The notes: generated by a model not told the origin, from the sequence alone. DNA of 64,000 nt from Glycomyces sp040645615 (GCF_040645615.1 NZ_JBEYYO010000005.1:1-64000), one strand, 5' to 3'. Shown: positions 16,457 to 26,871, numbered from the stretch's first letter. Numbers and translations are program-made.

Positions 16457-17427
16457 CGGGCCTCCAGTTCCTGGCGGCGCATGTTGCGCACCTGGTAGAT
16501 GACGACGGGGAGGACGAGCAGGAACAGCACGACGGCCATGGTGGCGCCGCGTCCGTCGTTGTAGAGGCGGAAGGCCTGCTCGACCATGTTGTGGGCGAGC
16601 ACGTCGGTCTTGTAGTGGCCGCCGGTCATCGCGCGCACGATGTCGAAGAGCTTGAGCGTGGCGATGAAGACGGTGACTGCGACGACGACCACGGCCGAAC
16701 GGATCGAGGGGACGGTGACGTTCCAGAAGATCTGGGCGGGCTTGGCGCCGTCGATGCGGGCGGCCTCGACGATCTCCAGCGGCACGCCCTTGAGCGCGGC
16801 CGACAGGACGACCGTGGCGAAGCCGACCTCGATCCACACCAGGACCACCATGAGCAGGAAGTTGTTGCCCGGGAACGAGGTGAGCCAGTTGACCGGTTCG
16901 GCGCCGAACCAGACCATGATCTGGTTGAGCAGGCCGATCTGGTTGCCCGAGCCCTTGTACTGGTAGACGAACTTCCAGATGATCGAGGCGCCCACGAACG
17001 AGATGCCCATGGGCAGGAACACCAGGGCCTTGTAGATCCGTTCGCCGCGGCGGCCGTCGATGAGGACGGCGTAGACCAGGCCGAGCCCGGTGGACACGGC
17101 CGGGACGACCACGATCCACAGTGCGGTGTTGATGAGCGTCTGGAGCGCGTCGGGGTCGGAGACGGCCCACACGTAGTTGTCGAAGCCGACGAAGGAGCTG
17201 CCGTCCTTGTTGAAGAACGACATGGCGATGGTGCGCAGGGCCGGGTAGACCAGGCCGACGGCGAGGAAGAGGACGGCGGGCGCCAGGAACACGAAAGCGA
17301 CCGCACGGCTGCGGTCGCGGCGGGAGGCGAGTTCGGCCAGCCCGTAGAGGCCCAGGAGGATCACGGCGAAGGCCACGAGTCCTACGCCCAGCAGGCTGAA
17401 CCTGTCGATGAGTGCGGAGATGTCCAC
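16453..17427 (-). CDS. Carbohydrate ABC transporter permease, CebF/MalF type
   Basis: The 324-aa partner permease has an N-terminal helix (LLGVGLVAFAVILLGLYGL), an uptake-permease core and the EAA loop EAARIDGAKPAQIFWNVTVP. It probably forms a heterodimeric channel with the next gene product. A perfect 12-bp palindrome TTGTCCGGACAA lies at 17442-17453, just before the start, and a terminator-like hairpin separates it from the binding-protein gene. Confidence 0.9.
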   Translation of the reverse strand: MDISALIDRFSLLGVGLVAFAVILLGLYGLAELASRRDRSRAVAFVFLAPAVLFLAVGLVYPALRTIAMSFFNKDGSSFVGFDNYVWAVSDPDALQTLINTALWIVVVPAVSTGLGLVYAVLIDGRRGERIYKALVFLPMGISFVGASIIWKFVYQYKGSGNQIGLLNQIMVWFGAEPVNWLTSFPGNNFLLMVVLVWIEVGFATVVLSAALKGVPLEIVEAARIDGAKPAQIFWNVTVPSIRSAVVVVAVTVFIATLKLFDIVRAMTGGHYKTDVLAHNMVEQAFRLYNDGRGATMAVVLFLLVLPVVIYQVRNMRRQELEAR

Positions 17428-17456
17428 GTAAGAGACTCCAGTTGTCCGGACAATGG

Positions 17457-17486
17457 GCCGAGCGGGGCCCGAGGGCCCCGCTCGGC
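17457..17486 (-). terminator. Intra-operon hairpin between binding protein and permeases
   Basis: GCCGAGCGGGGCCC pairs perfectly with GGGCCCCGCTCGGC (14 bp, minimal loop). It sits between the solute-binding-protein stop and the first permease and probably lets only part of the transcripts continue, or shields the upstream mRNA. This is the usual way to make much more binding protein than permease. Confidence 0.75.
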
Positions 17487-17512
17487 TTCTCGTCAGCTAC
17501 ACGGGTCGCGGT

Positions 17513-18844
17513 CTACTGCGGCCAGGACGCTTCGATGGCGTCGGCGACCTGCTGGGAGTTCTTGTCCCCGCTGGTCCACTCCACGATGCCGGTCCAGAAC
17601 GAGGAGGCGCCGACCTCACCGGGCATGAGGTCCGAGCCGTCGAAGCGGACGGTGACCGTCGGGTCGGTCAGGATTTGCGTGGCGAGCACGTTGATCGGCG
17701 TGGTGGCGTTGTTCGGGTCGACGCCCTGGTGGGCCGTGCTCCACGGTCCGGTCTGGAGTCGGGCGTTGTGGTAGACCTCGCTGGCGAGGTACTGGCGGGT
17801 GGCCTCGGTGGCCTCGGAGTCGGAGAACGCGGCCACGAACTCGCCGCCGACGAGCATGGTGTTGTCGCCCTCGTTGGTCTCGGGGAACTGGAACGCGAAC
17901 ACGTCGCCGTCCTCGGCCACGTTGGTGCCATCAGGCCACATCGCACCGTAGAAGGAGGCCATGCGGTAGAAGGCGCACTCGCCGTCCACGACCGGCCAAC
18001 CGGCCTCCTGGAACGCGGTCGAGGAGATCGTGTCGGTGCCGTTGAGGACGTAGTCCTCGTTCAGCAAGATCGTGCCGGCCTTGTCGAAGGCGCCCACGAT
18101 CTGCGGGTCGTTGAACGGGATCGAGTGGTCGACCCACTGGTCGTAGACGTCGGTGCCCTCGCGGAGCACGATGTCCTCGATCCAGTCGGTGCCCGGCCAG
18201 CCGGTGGCCCCGCCGGACTCGAAGCCCGCGCACCACGGCTTGACGCCGGAGGCCGCGATCGTGTCCGACAGCGCGATGAGGTCGTCCCAGGTGGTGGGGA
18301 CCTCGTACTCGTTCTCGGCGAAGAACGTCGGCGAGTACCAGATGAAGGACTTGGCGTTGGACGAGTTGGGCGCCGCGTACAGGGTGCCGTCGATCGTGCC
18401 GTAGTTGAGCCAGTCCTCGGTCCAGCCCTCGGTCGCCAGCGCGGTGACCGCGTCGGAGGCCGGGACCAGGTCGGCGGTGAAGGAGGACATGAGGCCCGGC
18501 TGCGGGAAGAGCGCGATGTCGGGGGCGTTGCCGCCGTCGACGCGCACCTTCATGTCGGATTCGAACTCGCCGGTGCCCTCGTATTCGACGTTGACGCCGG
18601 TGCACTCTTCGAAGAAGGCCCACGCGGCGGTCATCTCGTCGGCCTCTTGGTCGCGGATGGAGCCGAGGATGTTGACGGTCTCGCCGTCGAAGGAACCGAA
18701 TTCCTCGTAGTTGGCGCAGTCCTGCGCCTCTTCGGGGACTTCGCCCCGGGAGCTGTCGTCCTCGGGAGCGCCGCAGGCCGTCGCGGCGAGCGCGATGGCA
18801 CCGGCGGCAGCCGCTAGGCAGGAAATTCGTCGGGTCTTGCTCAT
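17513..18844 (-). CDS. Sugar ABC transporter solute-binding lipoprotein (CebE-like)
   Basis: This 443-aa extracellular family-1 binding protein has a lipoprotein signal ending in ATACG, so the mature Cys sits at about residue 24. Acidic residues follow, as is usual for actinobacterial lipoproteins. Aromatic-rich segments such as PWCAGFESGGATGWPGTDW fit carbohydrate stacking. It is the first gene of the transporter operon and is divergent from a GH1 beta-glucosidase. With the CebR-like box in the divergent region, cellobiose or another beta-glucoside is the likely ligand, but the substrate is inferred. Confidence 0.88.
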   Translation of the reverse strand: MSKTRRISCLAAAAGAIALAATACGAPEDDSSRGEVPEEAQDCANYEEFGSFDGETVNILGSIRDQEADEMTAAWAFFEECTGVNVEYEGTGEFESDMKVRVDGGNAPDIALFPQPGLMSSFTADLVPASDAVTALATEGWTEDWLNYGTIDGTLYAAPNSSNAKSFIWYSPTFFAENEYEVPTTWDDLIALSDTIAASGVKPWCAGFESGGATGWPGTDWIEDIVLREGTDVYDQWVDHSIPFNDPQIVGAFDKAGTILLNEDYVLNGTDTISSTAFQEAGWPVVDGECAFYRMASFYGAMWPDGTNVAEDGDVFAFQFPETNEGDNTMLVGGEFVAAFSDSEATEATRQYLASEVYHNARLQTGPWSTAHQGVDPNNATTPINVLATQILTDPTVTVRFDGSDLMPGEVGASSFWTGIVEWTSGDKNSQQVADAIEASWPQ

Positions 18845-18913
18845 CGGGGTTTCCCTCTCTTCGCAGGTGTTGATCGCCCGGCGAGACCGACTGCCTCCCT
18901 GCCCCGACCATTC

Positions 18914-18927
18914 AGGGAACCGCTCTC
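18914..18927 (-). promoter_or_regulatory. Possible second CebR-like operator
   Basis: On the minus strand TGAGAGCGGTTCCC agrees with TGGGAGCGCTCCCA at 10 of 14 positions, 70 bp upstream of the binding-protein start. It also forms part of a GAACCG/CGGTTC inverted repeat. Support is weak by itself and depends on the stronger box nearby. Confidence 0.35.
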
Positions 18928-19072
18928 ATCGGTTCTCGCCCTGGTGGGGGCTGCCTCACCCGCCGTTGGGGCGACGCTGGCAATCGTGCTCTGAGTAACA
19001 TTGAATGTCAAGTCTGCATTGCTGAATCGTTACCGGCTGGAATTGGATCGATATCTGTCGACTCAGGCTCGA

Positions 19073-19086
19073 TGGGAGCGATACCA
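19073..19086 (+). promoter_or_regulatory. CebR-like (LacI family) operator
   Basis: TGGGAGCGATACCA matches the Streptomyces CebR consensus TGGGAGCGCTCCCA at 12 of 14 positions. It lies 75 bp before the GH1 start within the 317-bp divergent region. This supports cellobiose induction of both the transporter and the glucosidase. No LacI-family gene is in the window, so the regulator is elsewhere. Confidence 0.6.
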
Positions 19087-19161
19087 ATGACGTATCATTC
19101 CGGGGCCCGGCAAGCGCTGTTCACATCCAGTCGACTCACGTCCGTGAAAGGTGCCACAAAC

Positions 19162-20504
<1,343 letters not shown>

Positions 20505-20508
<4 letters not shown>

Positions 20509-21071
20509 AGCGCGGCCTGGAGCGCGCGGACTGCTCGCTCCGGGTCTTCGGCGCGCATCACCGCGCCCATGACCGCGACCCCCGCCGCACCCGCCTCCCT
20601 GGCGGCGCGGGCGCGTTCGGGCAGGTCGGCGCCGCCGAGCGCGAATACGGGGACGGAGCTCGCCGCACAGAACGCGGCGAGCTTTCGCGTTCCCAGGGCC
20701 GGGCCGTAGCCGGGTTTGGACGCGGTCGGCCAGACCGGCGAATAGGTGCAGTAGTCGAGGTCGGGTTCGGGCGTCTCGCCCGCGTGTACGGATCGGCCCA
20801 CCAGCGCCGGGCGCGGCCGGGGAAACGGGAAGCTCGCCGACAGATGCGCAGCTTCGACCGCGACCGGCGGGTCCGAGACGATGAGCAGACCGCCCGAGGC
20901 GGCCAGGAGCGGTCCGAGTTCCTCGGCGAGCGCTGCTCGATCGGTCCACTGGAGGTGCTTGTCGCGCAGCACGAGCGCGAAGGGACCGCCGCGAAGGGCG
21001 AGCGCGACCTGTTCGGGGAGCGGGCGCGGGCAGCGGGTCGAGTCGGTGACGACGAGGAGCCGGTGCTGCAC
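20505..21071 (-). CDS. Thiamine phosphate synthase-like (ThiE/TenI) protein
   Basis: This 188-aa TIM-barrel protein has a ThiE/TenI pattern: RLLVVTD at the start, LRDKHLQW, RSVHAGE, then DYCTYSPVWPTASKPGYGPA and a phosphate-binding VFALGGAD. True ThiE usually has a Gly-rich GPVF.T.TK segment, represented here by YSPVWPTASK. It is short for the family, so it may act as TenI-like aminase or isomerase instead. Its stop overlaps that of the convergent GH1 gene by 3 nt. No other thiamine gene is adjacent. Confidence 0.75.
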
Positions 21072-21229
21072 GGATCGAGCCTACCGGCGCGCGCGATCGA
21101 CCCAGAGTGGCCAGTGTTCTGCGAGTCGATTCGTGCCCGACTCGTCAGTGCTACACCGGTTTAACGCTTGTGTATCGGTCCACGCCTCGAACTTGCGTAA
21201 TTCACGACACAGGTGCGAAACTTCAGGGG

Positions 21230-22012
21230 ATGAACATCGGCGATCAAATCAACGTGCTGCGCACCGAAGGGGAGCGGATCGCTGTCGCTGGTGGGGAACT
21301 CTCGCTCAACGCAATCGTGCCCACCTGCCCGGGCTGGGTCGTCAAGGACCTCTTGACCCATATCGGGACCGTCCACCGCTGGGCGGCGGCGATCGTGGGC
21401 GGGGCGCTGCGCGAGGACCCTCGGAAAGGCGACCTGCAGCGGATCGTGGGGCCCCTGCCCCACGACGACCTGCTGGTCGACTGGGTCCGGGAGGGCCTCC
21501 GAAGGCTCTCGACCACATTGGAGGACGCGCCTGACGACCTCCAGTGCTGGCAGGTGTTCCCCTCGCAGTCGGCGCGCCGCTTCTGGGTCCGCAGACAGGC
21601 CCACGAGACCACCATCCACCGAGTCGACGCCGAGCAGGCGCGCGGCGACGAGATCTCACCGGTCGGCACCGAATTCGCTGCCGACGGCATCGACGAACTG
21701 CTGCTGGGCTTCCACGGCAGGCCGTCGAGCCGGGTGCGGGCGCTGCGACCGGCAGTGCTCCACATCCACGCCTCCGATCTGCCGCCGGGACGCGGCGACT
21801 GGTACATCCACCCCACCGACACGGGCCCGCTCGTGACGTTCAGCGAGGTCGAGACCCCGCACTGCGTCATCGAGGGCCCGGTGGAGCTGTTGTACCTGGC
21901 GCTGTGGAACCGGCTTCCATTCGACGACCTGTCCGTGCACGGAGACCCGGCACTGCTCCACTTGTGGCGCAATTACTCCGCGGTCCGGTGGGTCGATCCG
22001 GTGGACGCATGA
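21230..22012 (+). CDS. Maleylpyruvate isomerase family (mycothiol-dependent DinB-like) protein
   Basis: This 260-aa protein has the N-terminal MDMPI/DinB four-helix domain. Helix one contains PTCPGWVVKDLLTHIGTVHRW and a later helix contains HETTIHRVDAE; the His residues bind metal in this fold. A C-terminal MDMPI_C-like domain follows. Relatives use mycothiol as cofactor, and the substrate is usually unknown. I prefer the ATG at 21230 over an upstream reading from 21107; AGGGG directly precedes it, with unusually short spacing. It stands alone. Confidence 0.78.
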   Translation: MNIGDQINVLRTEGERIAVAGGELSLNAIVPTCPGWVVKDLLTHIGTVHRWAAAIVGGALREDPRKGDLQRIVGPLPHDDLLVDWVREGLRRLSTTLEDAPDDLQCWQVFPSQSARRFWVRRQAHETTIHRVDAEQARGDEISPVGTEFAADGIDELLLGFHGRPSSRVRALRPAVLHIHASDLPPGRGDWYIHPTDTGPLVTFSEVETPHCVIEGPVELLYLALWNRLPFDDLSVHGDPALLHLWRNYSAVRWVDPVDA

Positions 22013-22152
22013 GAGGCGACCACATGTAGGCACTGGAGCGCAACAGGGCGGAGCCGCAGGCAGACGCGCGGTGACCGTCCGAAATGGTCGACTTCGACGC
22101 GGCGGCGGCCCCCAGGGGCGCGCTGCTGCGCGCCCGGGCGGGGGCGGGATCG

Positions 22153-22168
22153 TAAGCTCACGAGCGTG
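22153..22168 (+). promoter_or_regulatory. Leaderless promoter of the YibE/F gene
   Basis: TAAGCT (22153-22158) ends 7 nt before the GTG start at 22166, with no ribosome binding site between, the pattern of a leaderless actinobacterial gene. Confidence 0.55.
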
Positions 22169-23467
22169 AACGAGGCCTTCGAGAAGCACAGTGACTCCCT
22201 GAAGCACAGTCACACCGTCGCCAACGACGCCGTCCCCCGCGCCGCGCTGTGGATCCTGATCCCGGCGGCGGTGATCACCGCGCTCGGCATGGTGCTCCTG
22301 TGGCCCCAAGGGGTCGAGGACACCGAGGTCGAGACCTTCGGCGAGGAGATCAAGGGGCACGTGCTCTCGGTCCACGAGACCGAGTGCGAACCGATCGACG
22401 CCGAGCTCAACGAGCAGCTCCAGGCCACCGTGTGCGGCGACGTCGTGGTGCGATTGACCAGCGGCGAGTTCGACGGCGAGGAGATCATCGTCGACATCCC
22501 CTCGGGGCCGGGCGCGCCCGAGGTCGCGGCCGGGGACGACGTGATCCTCATGCACACTCCCGGCTCGATGTCGGGCCAGCAGTTCCACCTCATCGACCAC
22601 GACCGCGCGAGCGCGCTGTGGGCCCTGGTGATCGCGTTCGCTCTGGCGGTGGTGGCGTTCGGGCGCTGGAAAGGCGTCAGGTCCCTGGTGGGCCTGGGCT
22701 TCACGTTCGCGGTGGTGCTGCTGTTCATGGTCCCGGCCGTGCTCGACGGGTCCGCGCCGATCCTGGTGGCGATCGTGGGCGCCTCGGCGATCATGCTGGT
22801 CTCGCTGTACCTGACGCACGGGTGGAACCGCACCACCACGGTGGCCGTGCTCGGGACGCTCGCGTCGCTGGTGATCACGGTGCTGCTGGCCGAGGCGGCG
22901 GTGAGCATCGCGAGCCTCAACGGCGTCAACGACGAGAACACCACCAACCTCGCGCTCCAGTACCCGATCGACATGTCGGGGCTGCTGCTCGCCGGGATCC
23001 TGATCGGCGCGCTCGGCGTGATCGACGACGTGACCGTCTCGCAGGCCGCGACCGTCGACGAGGTCGCGAAGGCCAACCCGAGGTGGGGCCCGGCGCGGCT
23101 GTTCAAGTCCGGCATGCGGGTCGGGCGCGACCACCTGACCTCGGTGGTGAACACGCTCGTGCTCGCCTACGCGGGCGCGTCGCTCCCGCTCCTGGTGCTC
23201 ATCGCGGCGGCCGGGCGGCCGCTGGAGCAGGTGCTCACGAGCCAGACGATCGCGACCGAGATCGTCCGGGCCGTGGCGGGCACGCTCGGCCTCATCGCGG
23301 CGGTCCCGATCACGACCTGGATGGCGGCCGCGCTCGTGCGCAGGCCCCCGAAGGAGACCAAGCCGAAGGAGAAGGACCCGAAACCGAAGCGCCCGGGGCC
23401 CGCAGAGGAGAAGAACGAGACATGGGACGACGACGAATCGCCGTACCCGCCCTCGCACCTGCGCTGA
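22166..23467 (+). CDS. YibE/F family membrane protein
   Basis: The 433-aa protein matches the YibE/F family: one N-terminal helix, an extracytoplasmic beta-rich domain (about 50-150), then seven or so helices with the conserved core GVIDDVTVSQAATVDE. It closes with a Lys/Pro/Glu-rich cytoplasmic tail (KPKEKDPKPKRPGP). The role of the family is not established; membrane transport has been suggested. It uses a GTG start, probably leaderless. Confidence 0.88.
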   Translation: MNEAFEKHSDSLKHSHTVANDAVPRAALWILIPAAVITALGMVLLWPQGVEDTEVETFGEEIKGHVLSVHETECEPIDAELNEQLQATVCGDVVVRLTSGEFDGEEIIVDIPSGPGAPEVAAGDDVILMHTPGSMSGQQFHLIDHDRASALWALVIAFALAVVAFGRWKGVRSLVGLGFTFAVVLLFMVPAVLDGSAPILVAIVGASAIMLVSLYLTHGWNRTTTVAVLGTLASLVITVLLAEAAVSIASLNGVNDENTTNLALQYPIDMSGLLLAGILIGALGVIDDVTVSQAATVDEVAKANPRWGPARLFKSGMRVGRDHLTSVVNTLVLAYAGASLPLLVLIAAAGRPLEQVLTSQTIATEIVRAVAGTLGLIAAVPITTWMAAALVRRPPKETKPKEKDPKPKRPGPAEEKNETWDDDESPYPPSHLR

Positions 23468-23473
23468 CCCCAG

Positions 23474-23503
23474 GCGGCGTGGCGGCGTGGCGGCGTGGCG
23501 GCG
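23474..23503. repeat. Short tandem repeat
   Basis: GCGTGGCGG recurs three times in tandem just after the YibE/F stop. The remaining 170 bp to the lysR stop are C+G-rich and show no gene. Confidence 0.6.
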
Positions 23504-23670
23504 ATGAGTCTTCCCGTTGCGCGCGGACATGCGCCGCGGGGCCCGCGACCGGTGACCGCCGGTCGCCCCCGACCCGCCGCTCGGCGTGCGTCGACGAGCC
23601 GTCCCGAGCCTGCGCTCGCCGCCGCTCTCGCCCGCGCGCCCCGGCGGCCGCGTCGCTCGTCCGCTTCGCC

Positions 23671-24591
23671 TTAGAACCGCTCCGAGGCCTCGATCAGTTT
23701 CTTCGCCGCCTGATGCAGCGCCTGGAGGACGGTCATCACCGCCGGGCGGCCGGTCGAGGCCGTTCGGTGGACCACGTAGACGTCCCGGCCCGGCAAAGGC
23801 TCGGCGATGCGGCGGACCGCCACATCCCGCCTCTCGGCCGCCGCCATCCAGGGGGCGACCGTGATGCCCAGGCCCTTCGCCACCAGCGTCAGGATCGTGT
23901 CCAGGCCTTCGAACTCCGAGACCGGGGCGCTGATGCCCTCCGTGCGCCACAGTCGATCGAGCGCCGCCCTCGACGGTTCGCCGCTCGGGGAGGCGATCCA
24001 CGACTCGCCCGCCAGCTCGTGGGCCGACAGGACCGATTTCTCGGCCAGCGGGTGCCGCGTGTGGAGGGCGGCGACGAGCGGGTCGTTCACCAAGTGGTGG
24101 AACGTCAGCGGGCCCGAGGTCTGGGGGCGGCGCTGGCCCGACCAGTCGTCGATCAGGGCCAGGTCGATCTCGCCCGACCGCACCCGCGCCAGCGACTCGG
24201 GGACCGTGTGCTGCTGGCGCAGGACCATCTGGAGCTCGGGGTAGCGGCGCAGCCGCCGCACGATCGGGCCCGCCAGCGCCACGGCCACGGTCGGGAACGC
24301 GGTGATGGTGACCCGGCCCCTGGGCTCCCCCGCCTCGGCCGCCAGGTCGGTCTCGGCCGCGTCCATCGCCTCCAGGATGTGGGCGGTGTGCTCGACGAGG
24401 CGGCGGCCCGCGTCGGTCAGTTGGGCCGAGCGGGCGGTGCGTTCGAGCAGTGCCACGCCGGTCTCCTTCTCCAAGGCGGCCAACTGCTGTGAGACCGCAG
24501 AGGCGGTCTGTCCGGTCGCCACGGCAGTGGCGGATATCGATCCCTGGGCGGCGAATTCGTAGAGAAGCCGCAGGCGGCGCACATCGAGCAT
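23671..24591 (-). CDS. LysR family transcriptional regulator
   Basis: The 306-aa protein has an N-terminal winged helix-turn-helix (residues 1-60: LLYEFAAQGSISATA, SAVSQQLAALEKETGVALLER) and a two-lobed effector domain (from about residue 90). It is divergent from a PLP aminotransferase gene, which it probably controls. I use the ATG at 24591. TAAGAT six nt upstream could be a leaderless -10, and a LysR-type box overlaps it. Confidence 0.9.
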   Translation of the reverse strand: MLDVRRLRLLYEFAAQGSISATAVATGQTASAVSQQLAALEKETGVALLERTARSAQLTDAGRRLVEHTAHILEAMDAAETDLAAEAGEPRGRVTITAFPTVAVALAGPIVRRLRRYPELQMVLRQQHTVPESLARVRSGEIDLALIDDWSGQRRPQTSGPLTFHHLVNDPLVAALHTRHPLAEKSVLSAHELAGESWIASPSGEPSRAALDRLWRTEGISAPVSEFEGLDTILTLVAKGLGITVAPWMAAAERRDVAVRRIAEPLPGRDVYVVHRTASTGRPAVMTVLQALHQAAKKLIEASERF

Positions 24592-24604
24592 AAGCAAATC
24601 TTAT
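24590..24604 (-). promoter_or_regulatory. LysR box overlapping lysR promoter and start
   Basis: ATAAG-N5-CTTAT is a perfect interrupted palindrome that fits the T-N11-A pattern of LysR regulators. It covers the presumed -10 (TAAGAT on the minus strand) and the start codon, as expected for autorepression. Confidence 0.5.
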
Positions 24605-24711
24605 CCTCGGCGAAAGGTAGAAATACTTGCGTTAATGCTCCGGGGAGAGCAATCTGGGCGTCACACGGCGGCGAAGGCCGCAGTGAGCGACTATCCATCG
24701 AGGAGTCACCC

Positions 24712-25959
24712 GTGACCGTCTCCGCCACCCTCGCCGCCAATGAGGCCATCGCCGCGCGCCGCGCCGCCGGGCAGGAGGTGCTCGCGCTCGGGTTCGGTGA
24801 AGCCGGGATTCCGGTGCACCCCTTGCTGGCTCAGCGACTCGCCCAAGCCGCCGCAGGGACCTCGTACGGCCCGGTCGCCGGCATTGACGCCGCCCGTGAG
24901 GCGGCCTCGGGGTACTGGACGCGGCGCGGCCTGCCCACCGACCCGTCCCAGGTGCTCCTCGGCCCCGGCTCCAAGCCGCTGCTGTACTCGCTGCTGTACG
25001 CCACCGGCGGCGACGTGGTGCTGCCCAAGCCCGCGTGGGTCTCCTACGCGGCCCAGGCCGAGCTCATCGGCCGCGAGCCGATCCGGGTCCCCGTGCCCGA
25101 GGGCGAGGGCGGGGTGCCGGAGGCCGAGGCGATGGAGGCCGCGGTGCGCCAGGCCCGCCGCCAGGGCCGCGACCCGCGGATCGTGGTGGTCACGCTGCCG
25201 GACAACCCGACCGGGCGGTTGGCGTCCGAGCGTTCGGTCAAGGCCATGTGCGAGGTCGCCCGCGAGCTCGACCTGGTGATCGTGGCCGACGAGATCTACC
25301 GCGACCTGGTGTTCGCCGACGGGCCGTTCCCCTCCCCCGCGTCCTGGGCTCCGGAGCGGACGGTGACGACCACTTCGCTGTCGAAGAACTTCGCGCTCGG
25401 CGGGTGGCGGGTCGGGGCGGCCCGGTTCCCGGCCTCGCCGCTGGGCGAGCGGCTGCGCGAAGCGGTGCGGGACATCGCCTCCGAGCTGTGGTCTTCGACC
25501 CCGATGCCGATGCAGCACGCCGCGGCCTACGCGTGGTCGGACCCGCAGGAGCTGCTCGAACGCGTCGCGGCCTCGCGGCGGCTCCACGGCTCGGTCACCA
25601 GCGCGGTGGCCGGGGTCTTCGCGAACGCCGGGTGCGAGGTCTCGGCCCCGCAGGGCGGGTTCTACGTGTGGCCGGACTTCGAGCCGCTGCGCGGGACGCT
25701 GGCCGAGAGGTGGGGCATCGCCACGAGCGCCGATCTGGCGCGGGTCCTGTTGGAGCACTTCGGGGTCGTGGTCCTGCCGGGCAGCGCGTTCGGTGACGAC
25801 CCGCGGTCGCTGACGCTGCGCGTGGCGGTGCCGGGGATCTACGGCGAGTCCGATTCGGAGCGGTTGGCGGCGCTGGTCGCGGCCGAGCCGGCGGCGATGC
25901 CGTGGATCGCCGAGACGCTCGACGGCCTGCGGGCCAAGCTGGCGGCGTTGACTGCCTGA
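24712..25959 (+). CDS. PLP-dependent class I/II aminotransferase
   Basis: This 415-aa fold-type I aminotransferase has the cofactor Lys at 225 (TSLSKNFALGGWRVG), the PLP contacts N165 (LPDNPTG) and D193/Y196 (VADEIY), and the substrate-carboxylate Arg in the C-terminal SLTLRVA segment. The amino-acid substrate is not evident. It uses a GTG start with GAGG upstream and is divergent from the LysR gene. Confidence 0.9.
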   Translation: MTVSATLAANEAIAARRAAGQEVLALGFGEAGIPVHPLLAQRLAQAAAGTSYGPVAGIDAAREAASGYWTRRGLPTDPSQVLLGPGSKPLLYSLLYATGGDVVLPKPAWVSYAAQAELIGREPIRVPVPEGEGGVPEAEAMEAAVRQARRQGRDPRIVVVTLPDNPTGRLASERSVKAMCEVARELDLVIVADEIYRDLVFADGPFPSPASWAPERTVTTTSLSKNFALGGWRVGAARFPASPLGERLREAVRDIASELWSSTPMPMQHAAAYAWSDPQELLERVAASRRLHGSVTSAVAGVFANAGCEVSAPQGGFYVWPDFEPLRGTLAERWGIATSADLARVLLEHFGVVVLPGSAFGDDPRSLTLRVAVPGIYGESDSERLAALVAAEPAAMPWIAETLDGLRAKLAALTA

Positions 25960-25970
25960 TTGAACTCCGG

Positions 25971-26005
25971 AGGGGTGCTGCCGAGGCCGATGCGGCAGCA
26001 CTCCT
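25971..26005. terminator. Bidirectional terminator hairpin
   Basis: A 13-bp stem (AGGGGTGCTGCCG with CGGCAGCACTCCT, one G-T pair) lies between the aminotransferase gene and the convergent small membrane-protein gene. Confidence 0.75.
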
Positions 26006-26010
26006 TCGGT

Positions 26011-26361
26011 CTATCGCCAGCGCTCCACCAGGGTGATACCGGCGTAGATGCAGGCCACCACGATGATGAGGGCGACGACGACCAGGACGCCGCCGACGAA
26101 GCGCTGGATCTCCAGTTCGCGTCCGTAGCGCACGGGCCCGCGCCAGCGGCCGTAGCGCCAGTGGTCGCGGCCCTGCTTGTAGTCGGCGGCCACGTCTTGG
26201 AGGAGCGCTTGGAGCTCGGCCACGGTCTCGGCCCGGCGGGCGAGTTGGCGGCGGAGGCGGTACTCCTCGGTGTCGATCTCGCCGCGGCGGCGGGCGCGGG
26301 CGAGCCGGGTGAGGGTCGTGCGCTTGGCGGCGCCTGTGGCGCGGGCGTCGAACGTGTCCAT
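26011..26361 (-). CDS. Small DUF1707/SHOCT-like membrane protein
   Basis: This 116-aa protein has a basic helical module (KRTTLTRLARARRRGEIDTE followed by EYRLRRQL), reminiscent of SHOCT/DUF1707 segments. A C-terminal transmembrane helix (GGVLVVVALIIVVACIYAGI) with a very short tail follows. The ATG at 26361 has GGGAG upstream; an in-frame extension to 26463 lacks a good start. The function is unknown. Confidence 0.6.
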   Translation of the reverse strand: MDTFDARATGAAKRTTLTRLARARRRGEIDTEEYRLRRQLARRAETVAELQALLQDVAADYKQGRDHWRYGRWRGPVRYGRELEIQRFVGGVLVVVALIIVVACIYAGITLVERWR

Positions 26362-26493
26362 GACGTGCTCCCACCTGTACTGATGTCCATCATGACAGAC
26401 ATGAGGACGTTGGGTGTTCCCCGTTCTCGCAGGTGGTACACATTGGGCGCGCTGGCGCATCACCTTGCGCAGCAGTCACTTCCAGGCGAGCGT

Positions 26494-26522
26494 CAGGGCC
26501 GCGCCGAGACGGCGCGGCCCTG
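26494..26522 (-). terminator. Terminator after the pterin dehydratase gene
   Basis: A 12-bp perfect stem (CAGGGCCGCGCC with GGCGCGGCCCTG) around GAGAC lies 11 bp past the stop. Confidence 0.8.
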
Positions 26523-26532
26523 CCGGTTCGGT

Positions 26533-26823
26533 TCAGTCCAGGAGGTCGGAGATCGCCCGCGCGAGGTCGGTGTCCTTGGCGGAGACCTGGTGCCCGGCCG
26601 AGTGGGTGGTGGTGGTGACGCGGAGCTTGTCGTAGTTGATCGCCAGGTCGGCGTGGTGGTTGCGGCGCTCGTTGAGCAGGCCCACCGCGGTGGCGGCGGC
26701 CAGCGCGTGGAGGTGCCCGTCGAAGGTCCAGGTGGCTTCGAGGTGGTTGCCGACGTGGCTCCAGCCCGGGAGTTCGGAGAGGGCCAGTTCGATCTCGGCC
26801 TCGGTCAAGGGTTGATCGCTCAT
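26533..26823 (-). CDS. 4a-hydroxytetrahydrobiopterin dehydratase (PCD/PhhB)
   Basis: The 96-aa protein carries the PCD signature: NHHADLAINYDKLRVTTTTH with GHQVSAKDTDLA at the C-terminus, including the catalytic His pair. It dehydrates pterin carbinolamine, recycling the cofactor of aromatic amino-acid hydroxylases or acting in molybdopterin-type metabolism. No hydroxylase gene is adjacent. It lies 48 bp downstream of the carbonic anhydrase gene on the same strand and may share its transcript. Confidence 0.92.
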   Translation of the reverse strand: MSDQPLTEAEIELALSELPGWSHVGNHLEATWTFDGHLHALAAATAVGLLNERRNHHADLAINYDKLRVTTTTHSAGHQVSAKDTDLARAISDLLD

Positions 26824-26871
26824 GTCCCGATTCTCGCAGCAGCCGGGCGCGGCGTCTCGGCCTCGTCCCGT

